From the NCBI GenBank assembly GCA_946122785.1, contig CAMGYJ010000004.1, positions 19,242,150-19,306,149 on the forward strand: a stretch of DNA of 64,000 nucleotides, written 5' to 3'. Both the position numbers and the translations under genes were made by a program. The stretch's first letter is position 1. Every line of letters starts with the position of its first letter. The DNA is from Linum tenue. Lineage: Eukaryota > Streptophyta > Magnoliopsida > Malpighiales > Linaceae. The notes beneath the pieces were generated by a model that searched no databases, was not told the DNA's origin, and worked only from the letters and a program-made list of their open reading frames with translations. Below are positions 46,350-59,150 of this stretch, piece after piece.

Positions 46350-48052
46350 CAGATACAAAAAAATGTGCATAGATGTTCAGTGACGGCCATAACTGGTTGA
46401 CTAAGAGCTTTAGTCTTCCATGATCTTTGTAGTACTTGATCTTGTTGCATTTAATCAAAACCATAGCAGGTTTTATGCCTGATCGTGGAATGCAAAACGC
46501 CATTCGAAACTACGAAACGGGTTAGAACATCCTAGCCTCGTTGGTCATTAGGATCGTAGCTGGCTTCGTTGGTGGCACATGTGCAGCATTGTGTAACCAA
46601 ATTCTTTTTCTTTTAATGCCTATGTAACTGCATGATTTGGTGCAATGACATCAGATTTGATCATTCCATCATTCTCCCCTTATAACGCTACAGATTCTGA
46701 TAAACCCAATAACCCAATTAGAGTTCAGCTTAGTGACATGGATGGCCACAAAGATGAAAGATCCCAATATGTTGTGAACATCTGAAAGAAGTGCCAAAAC
46801 ATCGAGAGGGAGCAAAGTAGGCCCCGCTACCAGGAAGGTAACGTGTAAAGGGTAATTGTAATGGTGCTGAAGGTGGCGGTGGAGACTAGTCGAATCGAGA
46901 GACAGAGAGAGAGAGACCAGGTTGGTTCAAATGTAATGGTGACCTTTCATAAGAAAAACAACATCTTCTGCCTGTTGGGTGGGATTTGATTTACTGAACC
47001 CAAACGCTGCTCCCTCCCCTGATTCATGTTACGAACACAGACAACACTGTTGCAGAACGAAGGCTACAGTTTGCTTTGCTTCGGTTCCAGAGCATGTATT
47101 ATTAGCAATGGAGGAGTGACAGCATGGCGTCAGCATGTCTGCCTGATTTGCTTTTCTTTCTGCTTTTGTGCTTTCTTCTAGTTTTGTTTTGTCATGTTTG
47201 TTCTCTTTCGGATCTTTTCGCGAGGGGAGCTTAAGTTCAAGTTCAAGTTTGAGTGTTAGTAGAGTTTGAGTTGTTTGAAATTGAAGCACAAAACTAGCAC
47301 GTTGGTGTGATGGCTCGTCTAGCAATATCAGAGTTGTATCACCATCGTGAAGTTTCAGCTAAAATGCTATTGTTCGATATTCAAAACTCCGTATGAATGA
47401 CGAAATAAAACTATCATATCGATAATGTAGATGCGTAGTGAACGATCCGATCAATCTTATAGAGGAGTCTCAACTACAACTCGTTGAATGAACGAAACAA
47501 CAAAAAACTATTCAAATCAATTGTACGACCTACTCGTACCATATCAATCTGCCTACCGGGCTATTTGTCACTGGGCTCCCTTCTGGTTCAAGCCAAAATA
47601 GGAGAACAAAGTAAATTGAGAGAACAAAAGAGAGACAAAAGAAAAGAGAGAGAGACAGTCAAGTAACAGAATCACTACTCTCCTTCTCTTCAGTGCCCCA
47701 CAAAGAAAGTGAAATTACACTCCCATTGTCCCCTCCCTCTCTACTTTGATTCCTTTCCTTTCCCCCATTCCAATACCAACAGACTTATAATAACACCACT
47801 CTACCACTACTACTATACAACTCTCTTCCAGTCTTCTTCCTTCCCACCTCAGCTTCTCTTTCCCCTTTATTTCTTTTGTCAGGATTCCCTTCCGTCACTA
47901 CATAACAAAAGAATTCCATAAACAAAAACCCACTCTGCTTTTCCCCTGCATCTTCATCTACTACTACTACAAGTAGAAGCAGAAGAAGCAGCCGCCTTAT
48001 CTCTTGTTTCTACTCATTTCCCATTATACTCTGCCTCTCTACAAACCAATAC
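46350..48052. other. Intergenic region and MIZ1-like gene leader
   Basis: No gene is seen between the uL18 stop and 48053. Features are GAGAGAGA (46900-46915), G/A-rich and then strongly pyrimidine-rich sequence (47690-48040, CTCTCT and TTCCTTTCC), the latter fitting a plant 5' UTR/promoter. Confidence 0.6.
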
Positions 48053-48904
48053 ATGTCGACTAGAGCCACGCCGGAGCTTTCCTCCAGCTCCAAACGCCAC
48101 TTCCACTGGACCAACAAGGTTGGAACCGAAGAAGACGACGAAATCCCCCCACCAACCGCCGCCAAATCCTCTGCAATTCCAACCCTCAAGCATTCCGCTT
48201 CCTGGGTCATTAGAGACGAGAGCAGCAGCACCAAATTCAGAAGCGGAATCCCGACTCCGCGAAAGAAGCTTCCCGCCGTTGCCGTAGCCAGGCTCCGATC
48301 CGTACTCTCCACGTTCGGCAGGAACCGGTTCGGGTTGTCGCCGTCCAGCCTTCCGTCGGGTCTGGGTCACCGGGTCGTGGGTACCCTGTTCGGGTCGCGA
48401 AACGGGCACGTCAATTTCGCCTTCCAGAAAGAACCCACTTCCCCACCTGCCTTCCTGATCGAACTGGCGACGCCAATTAGCGGGCTGGTGAAGGAAATGG
48501 CATCTGGGTTAGTCAGAATTGCCCTGGAGTGCGACAAGAAGCAAGAAGGTAACCATAGGCAGAGGAAAAAAGCCTCCCCTGTTTCGGGTCCTAGCAATTG
48601 TGGCCCTGTTCGACTGCTGGAGGAGCAGAACTGGAGGGCATTCTGCAACGGGAAGAAATGCGGGTTTGCAGGGAGGAAAGAGTACTGTGGCGTGAAAGAG
48701 TGGAAGCTGCTGAAAGCTCTGGAGCCGGTCTCGATGGGGGCCGGGGTTATGCCGAGCTACGGGGAAGGTGAGAGGACGGAGATCATGTACATGAGAGCTA
48801 AGTTCGAGAGGATTGTTGGGTCCAGAGATTCCGAGGCTTTCTACATGATGAATCCCGACAGCAATGGCGCCCCTGAGCTCAGCGTCTATCTGCTTAGAGT
48901 CTAG
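48053..48904 (+). CDS. MIZU-KUSSEI1-like protein (DUF617)
   Basis: Single-exon gene, 283 residues, of the plant-specific DUF617/MIZ1 family. The founding member is needed for root hydrotropism, acts at the ER and affects calcium signalling. Residues 1-110 are Ser/Pro/Arg-rich and variable. The DUF617 domain then runs to the C-terminus: RVVGTLFGSRNGHVNFAFQ, FLIELATPISGLVKEMASGL, VRIALEC, EEQNWRAFCNGKKCGFAGRK, MYMRAKFERIVGSRDSEAFY, and the end MMNPDSNGAPELSVYLLRV. Length and intronless structure are typical. The ATG at 48053 is the first in frame after a CT-rich leader. It is one paralogue of a multigene family, so the MIZ1 symbol is not assigned. Confidence 0.95.
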   Translation: MSTRATPELSSSSKRHFHWTNKVGTEEDDEIPPPTAAKSSAIPTLKHSASWVIRDESSSTKFRSGIPTPRKKLPAVAVARLRSVLSTFGRNRFGLSPSSLPSGLGHRVVGTLFGSRNGHVNFAFQKEPTSPPAFLIELATPISGLVKEMASGLVRIALECDKKQEGNHRQRKKASPVSGPSNCGPVRLLEEQNWRAFCNGKKCGFAGRKEYCGVKEWKLLKALEPVSMGAGVMPSYGEGERTEIMYMRAKFERIVGSRDSEAFYMMNPDSNGAPELSVYLLRV

Positions 48905-50335
48905 TAAATTAGGGGGTCTTTTGGAAGTGTGGGGAAGGAGGAGGAGGATACTTGGGGGATACTGTTCATCTCTTAGAGTTTGTGACTGTTTAGGGATTCT
49001 TCCTGTTTTTCATGGGTTAGATTTAGGAGGTGGTGGCGGTGGGGAAGAAGGAGAAGGGTGTAAATGTATAGTGGGTATTTGTTTGGAATACTTGTTAGTA
49101 AGTGGGGGGAGGGGGGAAGACAATGGAGGGCCAAATGAAATCATGAATGTCTTTGATTTTGATTCCATCTCTAGCTTCTTTTGTTGATTTGTTCAAAGGT
49201 TTGATTAGATTAGATCCCATTTCGTTTTGTTCACGGCAAACAAATTTAGTGGGGAACTAGAAATGTGGGTATTTAAGTTTTAACTTTGAAGCACTATCAA
49301 ATGAATCGTGGACATGGAAAGTCTCATCGTCGCAAAAAATTATGATCGCTACTTTTAGACGAGTTTCTTTCATCAAGATGGAGTTTTCATGTGTAACAGT
49401 TTAGCGTTGATATAAAAGAATATCATATCTTCCGGTCAGTTATAATTAGTCAGTCAATTCAGAAACCTTTCTTCGATTAGAAACTTCCAAACAATTCGAT
49501 TATTGTTCTTGTCCCCTTGTCAAAATTCTTGTAACATTATCGTAATCGCCACGATTACGGAGTATATTGAACACTAATTTGTATTAAAAAGAAAAGGTAT
49601 TATCAAAGGAAAGGAGGAAAAAGGGAACACCCCAAATAGAGTAAAAATGCAAATGGTGGGAATCTTTCTGCTTTTTTATCACTTTTTTTTTCTTCTTCCC
49701 TGCCAACAAACCCAAACCTCTCTTTACCTTGCGGTGTGGGGTGGGAGTTTCATACTAAAATGGAGATGCGATAATGTTCATACCATAGCATATAAACTTT
49801 TTTTAGGGCACCAAGCCATTAGGATCCAGGTGTTTATACAGACTAATGTCTCTTAGGTTTAGGTGAGGATGAAAGCTAGAGGTATATTCTAATTTAGAAG
49901 TTTTACGTTAGAAGTTTTCATCTATACAATGTATTCATATGGTTCTTATCTTTTTGTTAAATTAGGCTCATTAACATATTAAAGAAAATACTTTTATGTA
50001 GGATAATCGAACTTTGAAATCTATTCAACGATACCAAACATTATATCTCTTACATTTTAGACAAAGGAAGACAAACTTTACCACAAATAATCCGATTCAA
50101 TTCACATATAAGACGACTGAATTGAGAGAATGTAGCATACTATAATAAGGCATGTTCATTGTAGTAACCTAGTTGATCTAATAAGTTGAGAAGCAAAGTA
50201 TTTTCTACATAACAGACAAAAGATAGAGATTCATCATTAATACTCAGCACATGCAAACTTCAAAGAGAAACAAGCATATGTATAAACTTTCGTAGAAGAA
50301 CCTAGCTACCAAGCCTAGCATTAGAGTCGTATTAA
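48905..50335. other. 3' UTR and intergenic AT-rich region
   Basis: The first 250 bp (G-rich, TGTAAATG-type words) are probably the 3' UTR of the DUF617 gene. The rest is AT-rich with no gene-like frames or RNA genes seen. Confidence 0.55.
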
Positions 50336-50689
50336 GGGTTCGTTTGGAAGTTGCGATAGTTTTGTTGAGATTGTCATTATGCATGTATTGTTTACAATGC
50401 ATCGTTTTTTTGTTTTTTTAGCAGAAACAATACATGGATTGTTTCTGTGATGTGACAGAAACTATCACTCATTTTGAGTGATTGTTATATCTCAACTTTT
50501 AGTTGTGATTGTTGAGATAGTTGAATTGAGATTGTTTTTTGTCTCAGCTTTTAGCTGATGCGACATACACAATCACACATACCAAACATTGTATTCTACA
50601 ATGCATTAAATTCGACAATACATGTATAATATTATACATGCATTCTCAACAATACATCTATTTAACAATCGCAACTTCCAAACGACCCC
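50336..50689. mobile_element. Tourist-like MITE (PIF/Harbinger) with TAA TSD
   Basis: 354 bp with TIR GGG(T/G)TCGTTTGGAAGTTGCGAT. It is flanked by TAA on both sides (50333-50335 and 50690-50692), the 3-bp TWA duplication of PIF/Harbinger elements. The interior has repeated ACAATACATG/CATGTATTGT and a TTAGCTG...CAGCTTTTAGC hairpin. Same family as 11590-11973. Confidence 0.85.
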
Positions 50690-53600
50690 TAAGATTATCG
50701 TTTGATTTTTCAGTATTTTCTTATAAATATGTACTTAACATCCACTTAGAATCAATCAAGTTAATACGAAAAGTACTTCGAGTCTTTCCCTTTCTTCCTC
50801 GTTTCTCTCTGCTTGGCCAAACCAAATTTTCTCTCTCATTCTTCTTCTCAAGGCTTCTCTCTCTGAATTCTTAATTATGTTCTTCCCGGTCCCCGTTCTC
50901 AATCCCTAATTCTACATATCAATCCCTAGATCCCTAGCCTTCTATCAATCCTCAATCTCATAACCCAACCCGAAGATCTTAGATCTCGATTTCCTGGCAA
51001 AGCACTAGAGAGAGAGTCCTATGAGAAGATTACACATGCACTACTAGTAAACCCAAAGAAGAGAGCACCATCCACACAGAATGATGAGGATGGTAACCCT
51101 AATAGCTAAGCCCAATATGTCGAGGAACAGAGTATCTTTGTCTGTTGTCACCAGCATCTTAGCCATATAGATTACCCATGCACGTAAAAACAGATGCTTC
51201 TCTCTAAACTTGCATATCTTTAGTATATCAATGGTGAATCTATCTTTTGTCTCCAACCACTATTTCATGTTTAGAATTATCTTTCTTCTTAGTCTTACAG
51301 AGAGTTCTCCCTCATTCATTTGTTGTTGGAGTTGGGCCCTTTTGCCATGTTATTGCCCACTTTCCTGTGTTTGGTGTAGGACAGCATTGGCAAGTGTGTT
51401 CAAATATTTACCACATCCACTCCATTATATTCCTCACAAAAAGAGGGATTTGATTTGGGGTCCAAAAGTGCAAATATGTTCCCAATCATTTGCTTTTTGG
51501 CATTGTGCCTGAATTCTGTGCTATGCTCTCTTCTTGTAAATTGATCCCAATGCGCGGATCACTTTACTTTATTGCTCTCACCTTCTTATCATATACACCT
51601 CATCACGAATAAACAAAGCTTCAAGAAAGCGTTAGGTACAAGATAAATCTAATCTAGTGCCTCATTTGTGTAGACATCTTCTAAGCATTGTTTAGGTGTT
51701 AAAGAAAAATAGCATTTTGTGTTAAATGGTGAATAAAATAGAAATTTTACAACACTTTCGCTTTAGTTAAAATGATTAATAACCTACTTAACATTTAACA
51801 AGAAAAATAACTCCCAAGTCCGTCGTATTATAGCTTAATAGCTCACAAATTTCAGAAGCTATTGAAAAGATCGAGAGATAAGATTGAGTTTGCATGATGT
51901 TGATTTCTCACTTCAGATATTAACTACCCATCTCTCCCTAATCATGTCTCGGGATATCTAAGTGTTTCATTATAATTTGTCGCTAGATTTTGGATATTTA
52001 ACTCACCATGAAGCCCATTTGATAAGACGTTTTGGCATTGCATATCGCCTGCCTAATTTTATTGAATGCAAAGATCAAGACGAGAATTATGAGTAAGAGA
52101 ACGAATTACCAAGCAGATATTATCCTGCTTAACAAGTAACAACAAAAATAAGTATATTAAAATCTAAAAAAAAATTATGTAAATTTGAGATAAAAGTAAC
52201 GATTCGATTTGTCAAAATATGAATCGTTTGCCTTCGTAGATTTATGGTGGTATTTATCAAATATGGGTAGTCTAAGAAAAAAAAAATAGAGAGATTAAAA
52301 GCAACCCAACAAAACTCCAATCCGAGACTGCGGTTGGCTACTCCTTTTGTCACTTGTTGACTGCTTTTTCCTTTTCCTTCTTTTCCCTGTCTTCCTCTTC
52401 ATTCTTTTGTCTTTCATACTTTCTTTCTTTCCAAGAAAATTCTTTGAGCTGCTGTTATTACAACAGTAATCTGCTCTGCATCGAGTCCCCAGTGATTTAC
52501 TTGATATGATTATTTATTTTATACTTTTCATTTTTTATTATTTGGAAGAAATTATACCAGAAAAAAAAAACAAAAAAATATATATTATTAACATTTCGTT
52601 TATAGGACTGATCATGATTACCTTAGCTAGATAAATTATAAACAAGACTAGATTTGGGCCCACCCGTTGGGTGGATGAATAACATCAATAAGTATAAAAC
52701 AGATTAGTAAATGCATGAACATAAGTTTTCCGACATCTTGATCATTCGTGACTATAGGTCTTCATCAAAAGTAAAAACACAACTCATGCAAAAGAACCGA
52801 TTTCTAAAAAATAGCAATCAACAAACTTCAATTTACTCCTCATTGTAAGATATGACTTCAATTTTTTTTTTGTTTTATTTAATTGCTCCACCATGAAAAG
52901 CATTATCTTCTTCACACGACTTCATCTTCACTAATGACTAATTAGACCTTTATGTTCACAATGCATCAATAATCTCTTCTTTGTCTCATACATTTCATTA
53001 AAATTAAACTCTAATTGTAAAATATATATAAATGTGTAACATCATTTTCAAGCTAATAATATTTACCTCATTCAAGTGATCAATATTATGTTTGTCCAAA
53101 AAAAGTGACAAATATTTAACAATTCACTCTTTCTTCCAATAATTAAAATTTATATATCCGTCACAAATAACCTCTTTCTTCTTCTCAACCGCGTCATTAT
53201 CTCCATTAACGAATCCATTACCTCCACCAATAACATACTCTTTTTTCTTCTCCAACATTTCACTAAAAGCAAAAATCAAGTTCTAAATTTTTTGCAATTG
53301 TAAAATACCATTGTGGAGAAGTTAAATTTCATGCTCAATCAAAATGGGACAGTCAAAATAAATTTGTATACGCATAATTGTTCCAATTATTGTGCAAAAA
53401 ACCGAAATAATTTTTTTTGTAAGAAAATGGTTAGTTTACCCCTGCTGTAAGTTTTACAAACACAACTTTTGGCCCGACCGTTGGTCAGATCAGATGTATT
53501 TTGTTAATAGCACATATAATAATATAAATTTTATGTTGTAAGATGTATTTTCGATTTGCAACATGGTTTGATCCGCCCTGTCGTAATTTTCACAAATGAA

Positions 53601-56600
53601 GTGATGGAATGGTTAGAGTTTCTTCGATAGGTCCTTTCTCATTAGCTTTTCAGTTATTCATTTGATTAGGCTTTAACTAATGAGTATCTACTCTCGACTT
53701 ACAATTTTCCAAGGTTGTTGATTCTCAATGGGTTCTTAATCCTTGAATATGACTCTATATTATAGATTCTCTATTATGTAATATATTTCTATGACGACAT
53801 CTTTTGAGGTCTCAATAGTGATTAGTCGTGTTTCTACCAAAATCTTTATGAAGAATTGTCAATCATTTAATTGAATGTAAGACTATATATCTTCAATTAA
53901 TGGGCCCAAGTAAAATTCTTAACACTTGTTTTAGGTCTCGACAAAAGATTGATGTAAGGCTCACATACCACATTGGATTATAAAATAGTGTAGATCGTTC
54001 TGAGACAGTAAACGTTAGTGAAATTAGAAGCAGTTTTGGGTGGTATGTTTGGTCTTTTACATTTGAACGATTCAACCAAAATGTTGGACATACCTCAATT
54101 AAGATTTTGCTTTGTTCACATTTGAATTGTGAGAGAAACCTCCACGACATCTTCTTCGTAACCCTTTTATTTTCGAAACCTTTTTTTATGAAGGTGACTT
54201 TCTTTTGTCCTAAAAACTTAATCTCTATATCTGAAACCAACTACATAAAAGTGAATTTTTTTTATATGTTCAAAAAAAAAGTGAATTTCAAGACAGTAAA
54301 ATAGGTAGCTATAACGTCATTAATCAGCTACATATGTCATATAACCAAATTGAGCCCCCGTTCTCCTTACCAAGGATTAAATTTGTTTTCTATTTATTAT
54401 ACAATATGGTAGAATTTATATGCAATTTCAAATAAATTTTCATAGATAATTTAGTATAATATAATGATCACTGTTTTAAGAAATTATACTTGAGTCAGAA
54501 TCATGAACCACAATATTTGAGACACAAATTATTATTGTCATTGTTCTAGTATTTGAGACACAAATTATATGTGTTGCAGAGGAGATCATTTAGCCGAAAT
54601 AGTGTTTCGAAGCGAAAACGATAATTCATAATAACCATAGTCCAATCCTAGAAACCAAAGCCAGAACCCGGATTCTCTCCCAAAATCAAAAGTTGGAAGC
54701 CCAACCCAATCCCATATACACAATCATGTAACTCTGACTTCCTTCCACGGCAGTGATAAATATAATATATAATGTAGAAAGACTTCTTTAGCCTTCCGTG
54801 AGATGCGGTCAGGCCTTCTATTTCTCTTTTAACCCCTTCTCTCGGCAGAACCTCCTTATATTGTTGGTAGATTCTCCTATGTGATTTGATAATGGAGTAA
54901 TCATTGAATTATAGAGCCATGATTGACAAATGACACTAGCTAGCAATTTTTAATATTTAGAATAAACAAAAGCAATAATAGTTATTAATTAAGGATTGCA
55001 TTTTTTAAAATACATACATGATATATTACATTTACAGGGGGGAAAGATAAGGAATCCAACCATCAAATCGCCACTACCCTCACCTTAACCTTATCACGCT
55101 GTAAGATGTTGAAGAGGGAGTGAAACTTCCTTTTTCCAATTTTCAAGGCTTTTGTGGCATTCGTAATCATCACAATTCACAAGACTAATCATTTCCAATT
55201 TTGCTACAAATTTCACATATGAATTTACCTATATTTGAAAGTTGACAACGTGGTTCTGTCATTGATTGCAAGTGTCGATAGTTGTTATTCATCGCATAAT
55301 AATACCCCACATTCCTAATCTCACTTATCCATGAAATTTCATGTTCATTGTGAATGTCATTATCTGTTATTCATCACACATGTTGGTCAACTTTTTGGTT
55401 ATATAACTTTGTTTATGTTAAGGGATATATATGAGGTTCAAACGCAATAATCTCTATTTGTTGAGGGAAACGACATTGTATACTAATACTAGAAACAATT
55501 AGTTAGTCAAGTTGATATAAGACTAGCGAGCAAAACGGGATGCTATCAAAATATAGAAGTATGTTAGGTCAATACAAAATTAAATTCGATCAATCGATAA
55601 TTTCTTACCCTCTCTTGTCCTCTCTTGGCATGCCATTTACATGAAACCTTAACACAATTTATAAGACTTAATTATCATCATTACTCAAATCAATTTATTT
55701 TAGTAATTCGAATGATCCAATGACATTCAAACTTAAAATTTGAAGTATAGAAAGCACAAAGATCGATGTGGGTTGTAGTTGGGTTTTTCTCTGCATCATC
55801 GATGCATCATCTCCTGAAAAGTATTGAAGAAAAGTGAAGGCTTCCTCTTATTATCATAGAATAGCAGCACCAATTTTAAAAGGCAAAAGTAGCAGTAGTA
55901 CTGGTGTTGGGTAGAGTTCACAGAGCAGCCCACAGTTCCACTTTCACAGCAAGAACTTCATTCCTTTCCTTTGAAAACTGTTTAACATGACCACAATTGC
56001 TCCACTCGGTGCGAAATATATTAAGTGGCCGTTAACAAATTATTGGGCTTAATGATGATGGTTGTGCCTTGTGACTCAACTCATTGCCATAGACCAAAAA
56101 TTTTGTAGGCAAATTATAGCCAGTTGATTTTACTAATTGCAGGCCACGTTGGTTCATTAATGATTGGTATCGCATTTTCTGAGGAAATTGTGATGGATCA
56201 TTTAGATTATTAGAATATATCGAGTAGAATAGATCTTAGAGAATGCTGTAGAAGTTTAGTGTTCATTGAATCCTCATGAATGTCTCTTTAATCGAATGGT
56301 ATAGCAGAGATTTCCGACAGAAATTCTCAAGGAACTGCAGTGTGGATGCCGATGATTGTTTGAGAAGATTAGAGAGTTGGGTTTTCGCTAAAACTTTGAT
56401 ATGACGAGCTTTCTCGACTTGAACAAAGAAAAGCGGTCTTGATGTGGGTTTTGGGATTACAATGACCCACATGACTTCTCTTGAGTGCTCTATTATGCAA
56501 CTTATATCCATAATATGTTGGTGGATCGGTTGGAGCGAGTTTTCAATGAGTCAAGTATTAGAGTTTGGAGATATAAATTAAATTTGGACCATAACATTAA

Positions 56601-56828
56601 AAGTACAATTTCAGTTTGTAGTTTATACTATAAAATGCACAGATTTAGTTCGTAACATAAACGAAAAGGCAGTTTGTACCATAATATTAAATATGCAAGT
56701 TCAATTTGTACCATAAAGTATTATAAAATTCCCCTTTTTGTTTATTAATTTCATTTCGACTTGAAAAGTTCAGAATCGAGATTATTACTTTTAGTAATAA
56801 AATAGAGAGACAACAATTGCATCATCAA
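50690..56828. other. Long AT-rich intergenic region
   Basis: About 6 kb with no convincing host gene. It is AT-rich with many short frames without ATG starts. A 19-bp word, TATTTGAGACACAAATTAT, occurs twice at about 54511 and 54550. CT-rich sequence at 52360-52440 could be a dead leader. One exon-like minus-strand block (51044-51259) is listed separately. Worn TE sequence is likely but not assignable. Confidence 0.5.
51044..51259 (-). other. Unrecognised terminal-exon-like block
   Basis: Minus-strand frame of about 71 codons preceded by AATAG (possible acceptor) and ending in a stop. It reads LETKDRFTIDILKICKFREK, then AWVIYMAKMLVTTDKDTLFL, and ends in a hydrophobic stretch (LGLAIRVTILIILCGWCSLL). 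There is no ATG. It could be the last exon of a membrane-protein gene fragment. I do not recognise the family. Confidence 0.25.
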
Positions 56829-56901
56829 GGGGATGTAGCTCAGATGGTAGAGCGCTCGCTTAGCATGCGAGAGGTACGGGGATCGATACCCCGCATCTCC
56901 A
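56829..56901 (+). tRNA. tRNA-Ala (anticodon AGC)
   Basis: 73-nt intronless tRNA. The acceptor arm GGGGATG/CATCTCC includes the G3-U70 wobble pair that is the alanine identity element. The D arm starts TAGCTCAGATGG (A box). The anticodon stem-loop is CTCGCTTAGCATGCGAG with AGC in the loop, and the T arm is CGGGGATCGATACCCCG. The discriminator base is A at 56901, CCA is not encoded, and a TTTT Pol III stop lies a few bases downstream. A CAACAATTG stretch about 15 bp upstream is consistent with plant tRNA upstream CAA motifs. Confidence 0.98.
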
Positions 56902-57715
56902 ATTTTAATTTCCCCCCATTTTTGCGTTTGGGGAGTGTGTACAATGAAACCAAAGGAGGCAACAGATCATAAAACCAAACACGAAGTTTCCCGTGACCTT
57001 AATTATAACTCCAAGCAGCATACCTGTCTGACCAGCAAACCAAAACATGGACTCATTTATGGACCACAAACAACCTGCAGCAGCAGCAGTGGCCATGTTC
57101 CATATGGAATCATATCATATTAATGGGCATGCGGCAGCTAGCAGGTTTCCATGCATGGAAGGCGCGATCGAACTTTGGATACCCATTGTGATTGATGCGA
57201 AAGGCTCTGCCCTCAATCGAGAGGTTCTTCAGCCATTCACTTAAACCAGTTGCCACCTTCGTTGGTTTATGAGACCATCAACAATCATGAAATAGCCTTT
57301 CTATTTCATATGTAGGCTCTATTATCACTTATACATTTTTTACAATTTCGTTCTTTAAAATCCATTTCATCTACACCCGTGAAATTTATCTCCAATTTCA
57401 TATGGTGGACCCGATTCACATTTTCAATACAACTAAATAATTTCAAATTGTTGAAATAGGCCCACTTGCTACCCCACTTCTAATTTCATTTGCTCTTCGA
57501 TCTAATGAAATATTTCATTATTGAAATAATTGGCTACAAGCCTACAACCATGAAATGTCAAATGACATATTGACATTGCCATGTCATTTTGAAATAAAAA
57601 AAGAGACGACCGATGCAACTGCTCTGAATTCTGATGTAGAAGAGTGCAGCGTACTTGCTCGTTTGAAAGGAGAAAAACAAATTACAAGGCAATCTTAAGG
57701 GAGTTTCTGAGACTA
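56902..57715. other. Non-coding sequence
   Basis: AT-rich sequence with GAAATTTCAT-type words repeated in both orientations between 57280 and 57600 (possible worn MITE). No gene is seen. Confidence 0.5.
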
Positions 57716-58004
57716 TGTTATTAGTAAATTCAATTGTATAAGATTTATAATTGAATATTTTTCAAAGTTTGAGTTATTGGGACCAATTAGCTTATGACAG
57801 GATATCAGAGTCTTTGATGACTGAGAGGACTAATGTTTGAATCTTGACGATCCTCATTTGTTGAGCCCATGGTATTTGGACCTGTGCAAACATCAAACTT
57901 GTATGAGTTGGCTTTTGTTGAGGGACATGTTAGTAAATGTTATAAGATATATAATTGAACCTCTACTAACAACTTGAGTTATTGAGATCAATTGGTTTTT
58001 GTCA
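57716..58004 (+). mobile_element. Probable TRIM remnant
   Basis: Two short direct repeats with TGTTA...GTCA/GACA ends (57716-57799 and 57928-58004) share TATAAGAT(T/A)TATAATTGAA and TTGAGTTATTG. A primer-site-like GGATATCAGAGT follows the first (57800-57811), and a TTGAGGGACA purine tract precedes the second. LTR divergence is high and the TSD is not readable, probably because a hAT element abuts the right end. Confidence 0.6.
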
Positions 58005-58005
58005 T

Positions 58006-58409
58006 TAGTGATGGCAATGGGGTGGGGCAAGTAACTCAACACCCATGTCCCATCCCAGACTACTGAGGGTCGGGGCGAGTAGTACCCGCACGGGTACGGG
58101 GCGGGGTGGATTGAGCCACTCTTACATATTATTTTTACAAAAATACACGCAAAATTTTCCTTTTTGCAATAAAACGAAGGGGAAAAACTTTATAAATGAA
58201 AAATAGTGATAATAGAATGAGTAATTGAGTCTAACTAGTTGAAAGATCAAGTCTATTTAGTTGAACCGAAGTCAAAATAGGAGAAATATGAATAGATATT
58301 GTAAGAAATTGAGATAGAATGAGCAAAAAAGGGGCGGAGCAGATCAAAAGTAGATATCCATGCCCCATTCCATGCTACTGCGAGTCGGATAATGCCCGCC
58401 CCATCACGA
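58006..58409. mobile_element. hAT-type element, second copy of the 12788 family
   Basis: It starts TAGTGATGGCAATGGGG and shares its interior with 12788-13198, for example GGTAATTGAGTCTAA-like and GATTGTAAGAAATTGAGATAG-like words. The right end (CCATCACGA) is eroded and about 25 bp of the subterminal region are missing, so no TSD can be read. It abuts the TRIM remnant. Confidence 0.85.
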
Positions 58410-59102
58410 TTCAGACTGAGTAATATCTAAATTATTCAATATCCAATTGAATTACTAGTGAAAATAAGATATTCAAGTGTAAGTCAAGCAAACTCCAACT
58501 CTCGACCACCGAGTCATTCTACTGCTATGATATTATTAGACTACAAACTTGTTTATGTTGGTGGATTAGTTTGGGAATCGTAAAGGTTGAATTTCAAACC
58601 TCATGTACATGGCACATGTAAACAAGATTTAATTACTAAAAACGTACTAAATTTGAACATGCATTATTAATCGACTACCATGTTTGGGTACTACACTTGT
58701 ACGATATTATGATATGATTTTCTTATTATTATTATTATTTTTTTTTCGGTAATTTATGATTTTCTTATTGTATGACTATGGTAAAAAGAAAATGAGAGGT
58801 CCGGCGAAGTCCAAAACAAGTTAGATTCGGATGAGCCTAAGAGATTGGTCTAATTAGGCAGAGGCTTTTCAGCCCACGAGGCCCGCAATCAAAAGCCTGT
58901 TTCATTAAGCCCCATCCAATCAGACAGTACCCATGAAAAGGGTGACCAATGTGGAGTAGCTACAGAAGTTTAGTGATCATATAGTTACGCAATCAAATTT
59001 AGTGACCAAATTTGTAATGACTGGAGACATCATTTGATGACAAGGACGGTGGACCCCGGACCAGGGTTTAAGAGAACGAGCGGAATTGCAAAGAGAAGCC
59101 GC
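58410..59102. other. Intergenic sequence and helicase promoter
   Basis: AT-rich up to about 58790, then mixed sequence with AGCCCAC, GAGGCCCGC and AAGCCCCATCC words (58860-58915), compatible with site II-like promoter elements. No gene. Confidence 0.5.
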
Positions 59103-59111
59103 AAACCCTAG
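59103..59111 (+). promoter_or_regulatory. Telo-box in helicase leader
   Basis: AAACCCTAG, 40 bp before the start codon. Telo-boxes (AAACCCTA) near the transcription start are an established mark of plant ribosomal-protein and ribosome-biogenesis genes, which fits a Has1-type helicase. Function is inferred from position. Confidence 0.6.
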
Positions 59112-59150
59112 CAATCTTCTTTTCCAGAAACTTCATTCTCAGGTGGCGCC

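Noticed and set aside
50690..56828. Long non-coding RNA or hidden gene in the AT-rich gap
   Set aside because: I found no splice-bounded frames, RNA folds or conserved motifs beyond one exon-like block. Expression data would be needed.
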